DNA of 64,000 nt from PALSA-693 sp963702305 (GTDB lineage Bacteria; Actinomycetota; Acidimicrobiia; Acidimicrobiales; Palsa-688), in contig CAVPBX010000006.1 of assembly GCA_963702305.1 (NCBI GenBank), positions 186,001-250,000 of the forward strand, given 5' to 3'. The translations under genes and the position numbers were made by a program. The notes under the pieces were generated by a model that saw nothing but the letters and a program-made list of their open reading frames with translations, was not told the origin of the DNA and searched no databases. Shown in pieces: positions 14,448-21,874 of the stretch (the stretch's first letter is position 1; each line of letters begins with the position of its first letter).

Positions 14448-15812
14448 ATGTTCGAGAGCCTGAGCGACCGCTTCGACGCCGTCTTCAGCCGGTTGCGCGG
14501 GCGCGGCCGGCTGAGCGAAGCCGACGTCGACGAGGCCCTCCGGGAGATCCGCCTGGCCCTCCTGCAGGCCGACGTCAACCTGCGCGTGGTGCGGGATTTC
14601 GTCGGTCGGATCCGCGATCAGCTGGTCGGGGTCGACCTGTCGGAGAGCCTGACCCCGGGCCAGCAGGTGATCAAGGTCGTCCACGACGAGCTGCGCACCA
14701 TTCTCGGCGGCGAGACCCTCCGGCTCACCTACGCCTCCCGCCCTCCGACGGTCGTGCTCCTCGCCGGTCTCCAGGGATCCGGCAAGACGACGACCGCCGC
14801 CAAGCTGGCGTCGTGGTACAAGCGGCGGGAGGGCCGCAACCCGCTCCTGGTGGGCGCTGACCTGCAGCGCCCTGCCGCGGTCGAACAGCTCCGGGTGCTC
14901 GCTGGGCAGGCGGGGGTCCCGGTGTTCAGCGAAGCGTCCGATCCGGTGACGGTGGCCAAGAAGGGACTGGCGGAAGCCATCCGGCTGGGGCGCGACGTGC
15001 TGATCGTCGACACCGCCGGCCGGCTGTCGATCGACACCGAGTTGATGGAAGAGGTCCGGCGGATCTCCGAGACCATCGAACCGCACTACACCTTCCTCGT
15101 CATCGACGCCATGACCGGGCAGGACGCAGTCGCCACCGCGGAGGCGTTCCACCAGACCCTGGCGCTGGACGGCGTCATCCTCACCAAGGTCGATGGCGAC
15201 GCCCGCGGCGGCGCCGCCCTGTCGGTCAAGGAAGTGGTGGGCCGACCCATCGTGTTCACCTCGACCGGCGAGAAGCAGGGCGACTTCGAGCAGTTCCACC
15301 CGGACCGCATGGCCGACCGCATCCTGGGGATGGGCGACGTGTTGACGCTCATCGAAAAGGCGGAGCAGACCGTCGACCAGGCCCAGGCCGAGGCGACTCT
15401 GTCGCGGCTCCAGCAGGGCCGGTTCACTCTCGAGGATTTCCTGGAGCAGATGCAGCAAGTCAAGAAGATGGGGCCCCTGTCCGGCCTGGTAGGTATGATT
15501 CCCGGGCTCCCCAAGGAGCTGCGCAATGCCGAGATCGACGACGGCCTCATGGGTCCGATCGAGGCCATCATCCATTCCATGACCCCCGAGGAGCGTCAGA
15601 ACCCGACGATCATCAACGGCTCCCGCCGCCTGCGCATCGCCAACGGCAGTGGCACCTCGACGACCGAGGTCAACTCGCTGCTGGACCGGTTCAAGGAGAT
15701 GCAGGCCTACATGCGCCAGATGGCGGGCATGCCGGGCCTCGGTGGCCGGATGGCGCGCCGGGCGACCTCGGGTGGCAAAAAGTCCAACCGAAAGAAGAAG
15801 CGGGGCCGATAG
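14448..15812 (+). CDS. ffh: Signal recognition particle protein Ffh
   Basis: The 454-residue GTPase binds SRP RNA and signal sequences and targets nascent membrane proteins to FtsY. It starts MFESLSDRFDAVFSRL, the canonical Ffh N-domain; the frame is open for 25 codons upstream, but that part lacks homology. The G domain has GLQGSGKTTT (about residues 107-116), DTAGRL and TKVDGDARGG. The Met-rich M domain contains the SRP-RNA-binding segment around GSGTSTTEVNSLL, and the protein ends in a Lys/Arg tail. It heads the ffh-rpsP-rimM-trmD-rplS cluster. Confidence 0.97.
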   Translation: MFESLSDRFDAVFSRLRGRGRLSEADVDEALREIRLALLQADVNLRVVRDFVGRIRDQLVGVDLSESLTPGQQVIKVVHDELRTILGGETLRLTYASRPPTVVLLAGLQGSGKTTTAAKLASWYKRREGRNPLLVGADLQRPAAVEQLRVLAGQAGVPVFSEASDPVTVAKKGLAEAIRLGRDVLIVDTAGRLSIDTELMEEVRRISETIEPHYTFLVIDAMTGQDAVATAEAFHQTLALDGVILTKVDGDARGGAALSVKEVVGRPIVFTSTGEKQGDFEQFHPDRMADRILGMGDVLTLIEKAEQTVDQAQAEATLSRLQQGRFTLEDFLEQMQQVKKMGPLSGLVGMIPGLPKELRNAEIDDGLMGPIEAIIHSMTPEERQNPTIINGSRRLRIANGSGTSTTEVNSLLDRFKEMQAYMRQMAGMPGLGGRMARRATSGGKKSNRKKKRGR

Positions 15813-15846
15813 GTCCCGCCTTACGAGCGAGAGAGCAGTCAACGCA

Positions 15847-16431
15847 ATGGCCGTAAAGCTCCGCCTCATGCGGATGGGAAAGAAGAAGCAGCCGGTCTAC
15901 CGGGTGGTGGCGGCGGATAGCCGCTCGCCACGTGACGGCCGATTCATCGAGATTCTGGGCACCTACGAACCTCGTGTCGAGCCCAGCCGGGTGGTGATTG
16001 ACAACGCCAAGGCGGTGCGCTGGCTGCGGGACGGGGCCCAGCCGACGGAGACCGTCGCCCGGCTCCTGACCCAGTGCGGGGCCATGGACGAGTTCACCGC
16101 GGCCCGGGCCTCCGAGCGCGCCGTGAGCACCACCGACGAGGGCCATCCCGACGCCGTCGAGGACGAGTGGGACGACCACGGGCAGGTCGACGGCGGGCGG
16201 GCGAAGGCCGTGCTGCTGTTCCTGGCCCGCCAACTCGTGGACGATCCGGACGCCATCGTGATCGACACCGGCGAGACCCGGCACGGCATCAAGCTGTCGC
16301 TGCGGGTCGCGTCCGACGACATGGGCAAGGTCATCGGCCGGCGGGGCCGGGTGGCCCAGTCGATTCGCAGCGTGGTGCGGGCCGCGGGCGCCAAGGACGG
16401 CGTCGACGTCATTGTCGACATCGTCGACTGA
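15847..16431 (+). CDS. rpsP: Ribosomal protein bS16 fused in frame to a KH-domain (KhpA-like) protein
   Basis: One 194-residue frame encodes both proteins that normally occupy adjacent genes. Residues 1 to about 85 are bS16 (MAVKLRLMRMGKKKQPVYRV, then GRFIEILGTYEP). Residues about 86-117 are an acidic linker (VEDEWDDHG). Residues 118-194 match the small KhpA/YlqC KH protein, with QLVDDPDAI, the KH loop GKVIGRRGR and the terminal VIVDIVD. No stop separates them. In-frame ATG 16083 and GTG 16210 could allow separate translation of the KH part. bS16 supports 30S assembly; KhpA binds RNA. rimM starts inside the end of this gene. Confidence 0.88.
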   Translation: MAVKLRLMRMGKKKQPVYRVVAADSRSPRDGRFIEILGTYEPRVEPSRVVIDNAKAVRWLRDGAQPTETVARLLTQCGAMDEFTAARASERAVSTTDEGHPDAVEDEWDDHGQVDGGRAKAVLLFLARQLVDDPDAIVIDTGETRHGIKLSLRVASDDMGKVIGRRGRVAQSIRSVVRAAGAKDGVDVIVDIVD

Positions 16432-16942
16432 TTCTGGGCCTTCAGGCGACTCCGGGGAAAAAGAGCCTCCCCTCCTGGAGATCGGACGCATCGCCCGGCC
16501 CCACGGGTTGCGCGGCCAGGTGGTCGTGGAGTTGTGGTCCAACCGGGTCGAGCGGACGACACCCGGCGCCCGGCTGCAGGGCCCCCACGGCGAGCTGGAA
16601 GTGATCCGGGCGACTCCGCAGGCGGCCGTGGGCGGCCACCAGCGCTGGCTGGTGTCCTTTCGCGGGCTGGAGACCCGCGAGCAGGCCGAGGCCTGGCGAG
16701 GCGCGGTGCTGCGGGCCGCCCCGCTGGCGGATGAGGGGGCCTGGTGGGTGCACGATCTCATCGGGGCGGAGGTCTTCGCCCCGGACGGCCAGGCGATCGG
16801 CGTGGTCCAGGCGGTGGAAGCCAATCCGGCCAGCGACCTGCTCGTCCTCAGTGACGGCCGGCTGATTCCCCTCCATTTCATCACCGACCGCCGGCCCGGC
16901 CGGTTGACGGCGGAACTGCCGGCGGGCTTGCTCGACCTGTGA
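16412..16942 (+). CDS. rimM: Ribosome maturation factor RimM
   Basis: The 176-residue protein assists 16S processing and assembly of the 30S head, binding uS19. The N-terminal beta-barrel begins LLEIGRIARPHGLRGQVVV (residues about 21-39), and the C-terminal PRC-barrel contains WWVHDLIGAEV and ends IPLHFITD...GLLDL. The TTG start lies 20 nt inside the fused bS16-KH gene; no other canonical start occurs before the conserved barrel. Its stop overlaps the trmD GTG. The KH-rimM-trmD order is standard in Gram-positive bacteria. Confidence 0.93.
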   Translation: MSTSSTDSGPSGDSGEKEPPLLEIGRIARPHGLRGQVVVELWSNRVERTTPGARLQGPHGELEVIRATPQAAVGGHQRWLVSFRGLETREQAEAWRGAVLRAAPLADEGAWWVHDLIGAEVFAPDGQAIGVVQAVEANPASDLLVLSDGRLIPLHFITDRRPGRLTAELPAGLLDL

Positions 16943-17697
16943 CCGGCGGAAGGGCACAGAGGAGCGTGCGCATCGACGTGTTCACTCTTTTTCCTGATCT
17001 GGTGGCGCCGTGGACGCAGGGCAGTCTGATCGGCAAGGCGGCCCGCGCCGGTGTGCTGGATCTGCGGGTCCACGACCTGCGGGCGGGCGCCTCCGATCCC
17101 CATCGCTCTGTCGATGACAGTCCCTTCGGTGGGGGCGCCGGCATGGTGCTCGGCCCCGAGCCCGTCTTCGCCGCCGTCGAGGCCGTCGACCCACCGCGGC
17201 CACTGCTGCTGCTCGGGCCGGGCGGCAGCCGTTTCGACCAGGCCTGGGCCAGCCGGCTCGCCGCCGGCCCGGGTTTTTCCCTCCTCTGCGGTCGCTACGA
17301 GGGGGTGGATCAGCGCGTCGCCGACCACCTCGTCGACGGTGAGCTTTCGATCGGCGACTTCGTGCTGGCCGGCGGCGAGGTGGCCGCCCTGGCGGTGATC
17401 GAGGCGGTCGCCCGGCTGGTGCCCGGGGTCATGGGCAACGAGGAGTCCGGCCACGACGAGAGCTTCGGCGAGGGACTGCTCGAGTACCCGCACTACACCC
17501 GCCCGCAGGTGTTTCGGGGCTGGGAGGTGCCCGACGTGCTGCGCTCCGGCGACCACGCCCGGGTCGCCCGCTGGCGGCGGGCCCAGGCGCTGGCTCGTAC
17601 CCAGGCCCGCCGGCCGGACCTCATGGCGGCCCGCGGCGGCCTGGCCGAAGAGGAGCGGGCCCTGCTGGCCGAGTTCGGCCTCGACGGACTATCGTAG
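16939..17697 (+). CDS. trmD: tRNA (guanine37-N1)-methyltransferase TrmD
   Basis: The 252-residue SPOUT enzyme methylates G37 of tRNAs with SAM, preventing frameshifting. Family motifs are clear: RIDVFTLFPDLV, DDSPFGGGAGMVL, LLCGRYEGVDQRV, the knot segment LSIGDFVLAGGE and YPHYTRP. The GTG start overlaps the rimM stop; a second GTG at 16966 would remove nine non-conserved residues but has its purine tract too close. Dimeric and cytoplasmic in the family. rplS follows after 38 nt. Confidence 0.95.
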   Translation: MTGGRAQRSVRIDVFTLFPDLVAPWTQGSLIGKAARAGVLDLRVHDLRAGASDPHRSVDDSPFGGGAGMVLGPEPVFAAVEAVDPPRPLLLLGPGGSRFDQAWASRLAAGPGFSLLCGRYEGVDQRVADHLVDGELSIGDFVLAGGEVAALAVIEAVARLVPGVMGNEESGHDESFGEGLLEYPHYTRPQVFRGWEVPDVLRSGDHARVARWRRAQALARTQARRPDLMAARGGLAEEERALLAEFGLDGLS

Positions 17698-17735
17698 AAC
17701 TTTCTCTCTTTCCCCCGGCAGGAGCTCCGACGGCC

Positions 17736-18086
17736 ATGAATCCGACCGACCTGGTAGATCGCGACAGCCTCCGCGATGACGTTCCCGCCTTCGCTCCCGG
17801 TGACACCCTCAAGGTGCACGTCCGGGTGGTGGAGGGCACCCGCGAGCGGGTGCAGGTGTTCCAGGGCGCCGTCATCCGCCGGCAGGGATCGGGCCTGCGG
17901 GAGACGTTCACCGTCCGCAAGCTGAGCTTCGGCGTCGGTGTCGAGCGCACGTTCCCCGTCCACTCGCCGGTGATCGCCAAGATCGAGGTGGTGACGCGGG
18001 GGGACGTGCGCCGGGCCAAGCTGTACTACCTGCGTGACCGGACCGGGAAAGCCGCCAAGATCAAGGAAAAGCGCGTCACCCGCTGA
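17736..18086 (+). CDS. rplS: Large ribosomal subunit protein bL19
   Basis: The 116-residue protein lies at the 30S-50S interface. Conserved segments include FAPGDTLKVHVRVVEG, RVQVFQGAVIRRQGSG, ETFTVRKLSFGVGVERTFP and RRAKLYYLRDRTGKAAKIKE. An AGGAG about 12 nt upstream supports the ATG. The length and both ends match bL19 of other bacteria. It closes the ffh-rpsP-rimM-trmD-rplS run and is followed 13 nt later by lepB. Confidence 0.97.
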   Translation: MNPTDLVDRDSLRDDVPAFAPGDTLKVHVRVVEGTRERVQVFQGAVIRRQGSGLRETFTVRKLSFGVGVERTFPVHSPVIAKIEVVTRGDVRRAKLYYLRDRTGKAAKIKEKRVTR

Positions 18087-18099
18087 GGGTCCAACCCCC

Positions 18100-18798
18100 A
18101 TGGCGGGCGCCGCGACGCTGACGCCCGCCGAGCCGGATCGGCAGCCGCCCCCGCCGGCGGGGCCAACCGGGCCGTTAGACCGGAGCACGGCACATCGGAG
18201 CACGGCATCGTGGGGTCGTCGCCTCGTAGAGGATGTCGCCCTGGTGGCGATCGCCGTCGTCGCCGCGGTGCTGATCAGGACCCTGGTCGCCCAGGTGTAC
18301 TACATCCCCTCCCCGTCGATGGTGCCCCAACTGCGGGTCGATGACCGGGTGGTGGTTTCCCGCCTCGCCTACCACCTGCACCCGGTCCACCGCGGGGACA
18401 TCGTCGTGTTCCGGGCCCCGCCGGGGATCGGCTCGAGGACGCACTCGTCGAGGGGGGCGGTGGCCCGCCTGGCCCACGGCATCGGGGTGGCCCTAGGTGT
18501 GACCGAGGATCAGACGGTGCTGATCAAGCGGGTGATCGGCCTCCCGGGCGAGACCGTCACCGCCCACGACGGGAGCGTGTATGTCAACGGCGACCTGGTG
18601 GTGGAGCCGTACCTGCCCCGGGGCACCACCACGTCGTCCTTTGCTCCGGTGCGGATCCCCCCTGGCTTCGTGTGGGTGATGGGTGACAACCGCGGCGACT
18701 CCGAGGACAGCCGGGTGTTCGGGCCGGTGGCGGAGCGGACCATCGTCGGCCGGGCCATCTGGAAGGTCTGGCCGCTATGGCGGACGTCCTTTCTCTGA
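18100..18798 (+). CDS. lepB: Signal peptidase I
   Basis: LepB removes signal peptides from exported proteins. The 232-residue protein has a Pro-rich cytoplasmic N-terminus, one membrane segment (about residues 44-65, VALVAIAVVAAVLIRTLVAQ) and an extracytoplasmic catalytic domain. The Ser/Lys dyad is visible as PSPSMVPQL (Ser73) and LIKRVIGLPGE (Lys143), with the later MGDNRGDSEDSRVFGPV box. The ATG at 18100 is chosen over an upstream open frame that overlaps rplS. In many actinobacteria rnhB lies between lepB and DUF2469; it is absent here. Confidence 0.95.
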   Translation: MAGAATLTPAEPDRQPPPPAGPTGPLDRSTAHRSTASWGRRLVEDVALVAIAVVAAVLIRTLVAQVYYIPSPSMVPQLRVDDRVVVSRLAYHLHPVHRGDIVVFRAPPGIGSRTHSSRGAVARLAHGIGVALGVTEDQTVLIKRVIGLPGETVTAHDGSVYVNGDLVVEPYLPRGTTTSSFAPVRIPPGFVWVMGDNRGDSEDSRVFGPVAERTIVGRAIWKVWPLWRTSFL

Positions 18799-18848
18799 GC
18801 GCCTGCGCCGGGTGTCCATCATGCGGTCGCCTGGATCTCGGCGCGACC

Positions 18849-18854
18849 TACCAT
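18849..18854 (+). promoter_or_regulatory. -10 element, leaderless DUF2469 promoter
   Basis: TACCAT ends 7 nt before ATG 18862 and overlaps the earlier in-frame ATG at 18853, so it favours the second ATG as a leaderless start. Confidence 0.5.
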
Positions 18855-18861
18855 GGGGGCG

Positions 18862-19155
18862 ATGAGCGCCGAGGACCTGGAGCGGTACGAAACCGAGATC
18901 GAGCTGCAGCTTTACCAGGAGTACCGGGCCGTGCTGGCCATGTTCAAGTTCGTGGTCGAGACCGAGCGGCGCTTTTACCTGGCCAACGAGGTCGCCATGG
19001 AGGCCAAAGGCGAGGGCGATCGCACGTACTTCGAGATCGCCTTGCGGGACGCGTGGGTCTGGGACATGTACCGGCCGGCCCGTTTCGTCTCGTCCGTCCG
19101 GGTCGTGACCTTCAAGGACGTCAACGTCGAGGAGCTCCCGGAGAAGGAGCTGTAG
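18862..19155 (+). CDS. DUF2469 family protein (Rv2901c-like)
   Basis: A 97-residue acidic protein strongly conserved among actinobacteria: MSAEDLERYETEIELQLYQE, VETERRFYLANEV, and ALRDAWVWDMYRPARFV followed by VTFKDVN. Function is unknown; its constant position between lepB (or rnhB) and yraN suggests a housekeeping role. The frame also has an ATG at 18853, but family members begin MSAEDLE, and a TACCAT promoter hexamer covers 18853. The stop is followed within 3 nt by the proposed yraN start. Confidence 0.93.
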   Translation: MSAEDLERYETEIELQLYQEYRAVLAMFKFVVETERRFYLANEVAMEAKGEGDRTYFEIALRDAWVWDMYRPARFVSSVRVVTFKDVNVEELPEKEL

Positions 19156-19157
19156 CC

Positions 19158-19529
19158 ATCGCCGGTTCGGCCCGGGCCCGGCGCGGCCGCGCCCTCGGGG
19201 CGGCCGGCGAGGATCTGGCCGAGGTGTGGTACCGGGGCCGCGGCTACGAGGTCATGGATCGCAACTGGCGGTGCCGGGACGGTGAGCTCGACCTGGTCCT
19301 CCGACAGGGGCGCACGGTGGTGTTCTGCGAGGTCAAGGCCCGATCCGGGCTCGGCTTCGGCACACCTGCGGAGGCGGTGAGCCCGGTCAAACAGGCCCGG
19401 ATCCGGCGCCTGGCGGCCGAATGGCTCCGCCTCCACCGGGACCGGCTCGGGGCCGCCCCGGCCGTCCTCCGGTTCGACGTGGCGGCGGTGCTCGAAGGTC
19501 GGCTGGAAGTGCTGGAGGCGGCGTTTTGA
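19158..19529 (+). CDS. YraN/UPF0102 family endonuclease-like protein
   Basis: The 123-residue product fits the UPF0102 length and pattern: RRGRALGAAGEDLAEVWYRG, the nuclease-like RNWRCRDGELDLV, and VFCEVKARSG (PD-(D/E)xK-like fold, E/D...ExK). The conserved N-terminus lies upstream of the first canonical start (GTG about 19224), and no ATG/GTG/TTG follows the DUF2469 stop before it. ATC 19158 has AAGGAG ending 9 nt upstream, so an AUC start is proposed; a GTG near 19053 inside DUF2469 is an alternative. The next gene starts TTG 19526, overlapping its stop. The product family is clear; its role, presumably DNA processing beside yifB/dprA, is not. Confidence 0.82.
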   Translation: MAGSARARRGRALGAAGEDLAEVWYRGRGYEVMDRNWRCRDGELDLVLRQGRTVVFCEVKARSGLGFGTPAEAVSPVKQARIRRLAAEWLRLHRDRLGAAPAVLRFDVAAVLEGRLEVLEAAF

Positions 19530-20918
19530 GCCAGGAGCGCGGCGAGGAGCCGGCCGTGCCGCCGGCCCCGTCGCTGGCGTTGCCCACTGCGGTGGTCCAC
19601 CTGGGGCGGCCACCGGCGGACCCGGGCGGACCCGTCAACGTTCCGGTGGTCTTGACGTCGACCTTCCACCAGGGCGGGTCGCGCGCCTACGGCCGGGACG
19701 GCAATCCCACGTGGGAGGCCCTGGAAGCGGTGATCGGCGGCCTCGAGGGGGGCGCGGCGCTGGTGTTCGCATCCGGGATGGCCGGCATCGCCGCGGTGAT
19801 GGAGACCTTGCCGGTGCCCGGCCGGGTCGTGGTGGCGGGCGATGCCTACAACGGGACGCGGCGATTCCTCACCGACGTCGCGGGGCGGGGCCGCCTCCGC
19901 TTCCGCACCGTCGACGTGGCCGACACCACCGGCACCCTGGCCGCCTGCGCCGAGGTCGTCGAGGCGCCGGCCCGGCCGTCTGGCGACCCAGCCCAGCTGG
20001 GCGGTCACGGTCTGCTGTGGTTGGAGTCGCCGACCAACCCGTTGCTGGCCATCGCCGATCTCGCCGCCCTGATCACCGGCGCCCACCAGCTCGGAATGGA
20101 CGTGGTGGTCGACAACACCTTCGCCACGCCGCTCCTGCAGCGTCCGCTGGACCTGGGGGCCGACGTGGTGGTCCACAGCGCCACCAAGCTGTTGTCCGGC
20201 CACTCCGACGTGCTGCTCGGGGCGGTCGCCACCAGACCGCGCCGACGTCATCGAATCCCTCGCAGTGCGGAGATCCCTGCACGGGGCGATCGCCGGCCCC
20301 TGGGAGACCTGGCTGGCGTTGCGGGGGATGCGGACGCTGTCGGTGCGCCTGGACCGGGCCCAGGCCAACGCCGGCGAACTGGCGCGCCGGCTGTCCGGTC
20401 ATCCGCAGGTCGAACAGGTGCGGTACCCAGGGCTGGCCGAACATCCGGGCCATCACCTGGCCGGCAGGCAGATGTCGGGATTCGGCACCATGGTCGCGTT
20501 CGACGTCGCCGGAGGGGCGGCGGCTGCCGACGCGGTGGTGGGAGCCGTCCGGGTGGCCACGGCGGGTACCAGCCTCGGGGGCGTGGAGACGCTCATCGAG
20601 CGGCGGGGTCGGTGGGAAGGCGAGCGGGGACTTCCGGCCGGTCTGCTCCGGCTCTCGGTCGGGATCGAAGACGTCGAAGATCTCTGGCGAGATCTGGATG
20701 GCGCCCTCCTGCTGGGCGCGGGCCTAGCTCGGCCGGCTTGCCGCCCGGGGTACCAGTCGGCTCACCGCCCGGGGCGCCGGCGGGCCCGGTGCTCCCAGCA
20801 GGCGCGGTGCCAGTGGCGGCGCAGAGCCGGTGTGCCGCGGGGCATCACCACCAGGTGGCCGACGCCGGGCGGGATCTCCTGCTGGCAGCCCGGGCATACG
20901 TACCGTTTGCGGGCCTGA
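19526..20918 (+). pseudogene. Cystathionine gamma-synthase-like PLP enzyme, interrupted by a +1 frameshift
   Basis: Two adjacent frames encode one trans-sulfuration enzyme. The first part (TTG 19526 to about 20234) has the substrate-binding N-terminus, LVFASGMAGIAAVME, WLESPTNPLL, the PLP region VVDNTFATP and the PLP lysine SATKLLSGHSD (Lys221). The second part resumes DRADVIESLAVRRSLHG and ends LLRLSVGIEDVEDLW. Removing one base (A20234, before GAC) restores a normal chain of about 400 residues. The second frame then runs on for about 64 Arg-rich codons to 20918, antisense to a minus-strand gene, and a TAG in another frame at 20725-20727 may be the original end. It may be a sequencing error, programmed frameshift or recent decay. 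Predicted role: methionine/cysteine interconversion. Confidence 0.8.
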
Positions 20919-20989
20919 AACGGGTGGACCTGGCGCACCTCGACGTCGTCGGCGTCGGCGTCGTCGGGACCGCTAGGTTCAACCGCCAT
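20762..20989 (-). CDS. Small CxxC zinc-ribbon-like protein
   Basis: A 75-residue protein with an acidic N-terminus and a core ARKRYVCPGCQQEIPPGVGH, then RRHWHRACWEHRARRR. The CPGC pair plus HWH and C residues suggest one zinc site. Similar short proteins with KYxCPGCxxxIxPGxxH and HWHxxCW are widespread in actinobacteria; the function is unknown. Its ATG (20989-20987) and the plus-strand ATG of the crotonase (20988-20990) share the palindromic CATG, so the two genes diverge with zero spacing. It also overlaps the 3' extension of the metB-like frame. Confidence 0.8.
   Translation of the reverse strand: MAVEPSGPDDADADDVEVRQVHPFQARKRYVCPGCQQEIPPGVGHLVVMPRGTPALRRHWHRACWEHRARRRPGR
20974..20979 (+). 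promoter_or_regulatory. -10 element, leaderless crotonase promoter
   Basis: TAGGTT ends 8 nt before the crotonase ATG (20988). It lies inside the first codons of the divergent zinc-ribbon gene, so the two transcription units overlap physically. Confidence 0.6.
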
Positions 20990-21761
20990 GGACTCGATTC
21001 TCGTCGAACGGGCGGCCGGCGTCGTCACCGTCACCCTCAACCGGCCGGCCCGGCTCAACGCGGTGACCGCCGAGATGTGGCCCCAGCTGGCCCAGATCTT
21101 CGGGGAGATCGCCCGGACCGTCGAGGACCGGGTGGTGGTGGTGACCGGCGCGGGCGGCGCGTTCAGCTCGGGCGCCGACGTGAGCGGCATGGGCGAGGGC
21201 GGCAGTGGTAGTCCGCTGGCGCACATGCGGGAGGTCGCCGACGCCGCGCTGGCGTTGCACCGCATGCCGAAGCCCACAGTGGCCCGGGTTGACGGGGTGG
21301 CCGCGGGGGCTGGACTCAATCTGGCCCTGGGATGCGATCTGATCGTGGCGTCCGATCGGTCCCGTTTCTCGGAGATCTTCGCCCGCCGGGGCTTGTCCGT
21401 CGACTTCGGCGGGTCGTGGGTGCTGCCCCGCTTGGTGGGGCTGCATCGAGCCAAGGAACTGGTCCTCCTGGCGGACATGCTCAGCGCCGACGAGGCGCGG
21501 GCGATGGGGCTCGTCAACCGGGTGGTCCCGGTGGCCGACCTGGACGAAGTCGTCGCTGACTGGGTAGCCCGGCTGGCTGCTGGACCGCCCCTGGCGCTGT
21601 CCATGTCCAAGTTGCTCCTCAACAAGGGCTTCGAGTCCTCCCTGGACCAGGCGCTCGAAGCGGAAGCCCAAGCCCAGTCGGTCAACCTGGCCAGCGCCGA
21701 TGTCAGGGAGGCCCTGGCCGCCTTCGTGGACAAGCGGACCCCGGTGTTCGAGGGCCGGTAG
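20988..21761 (+). CDS. Enoyl-CoA hydratase/isomerase (crotonase) family protein
   Basis: The 257-residue protein has the complete crotonase fold: VTLNRPARLNAV, the first oxyanion-hole segment GAFSSGADVSGM, the second oxyanion-hole region VDGVAAGAGLNLALGCDL, and GLSVDFGGSWVLPRLVG. The position of the second catalytic glutamate of classical hydratases seems occupied by Asp, as in PaaG-type isomerases, so isomerase activity is as likely as hydration. Substrate specificity cannot be assigned. It has its own leaderless promoter and lies between the metB-like gene and yifB, a slot not occupied in typical yraN-yifB-dprA clusters. Confidence 0.88.
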   Translation: MDSILVERAAGVVTVTLNRPARLNAVTAEMWPQLAQIFGEIARTVEDRVVVVTGAGGAFSSGADVSGMGEGGSGSPLAHMREVADAALALHRMPKPTVARVDGVAAGAGLNLALGCDLIVASDRSRFSEIFARRGLSVDFGGSWVLPRLVGLHRAKELVLLADMLSADEARAMGLVNRVVPVADLDEVVADWVARLAAGPPLALSMSKLLLNKGFESSLDQALEAEAQAQSVNLASADVREALAAFVDKRTPVFEGR

Positions 21762-21804
21762 CCGTCCGGCGGCTCCGACGGGGCACAGGGTCACACCTTC
21801 GGGA

Positions 21805-21810
21805 TAGGTT
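21805..21810 (+). promoter_or_regulatory. -10 element for yifB-dprA
   Basis: TAGGTT lies 65 nt before the yifB GTG. Unlike the leaderless cases, this transcript would have a leader of about 55 nt with a GGAGG Shine-Dalgarno at about 21864-21868. Confidence 0.5.
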
Positions 21811-21874
21811 CGCTCCCACGCTCGGCAGCCGGCGGACGGCTCCTTCTGAGTTCTCCCATTCTCGGAGGGTTGTC

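Noticed and set aside
18777..19157. A 250-residue version of YraN starting inside lepB
   Set aside because: The added 127 residues are antiphase to DUF2469 and composition-biased; UPF0102 proteins are about 120 residues long.
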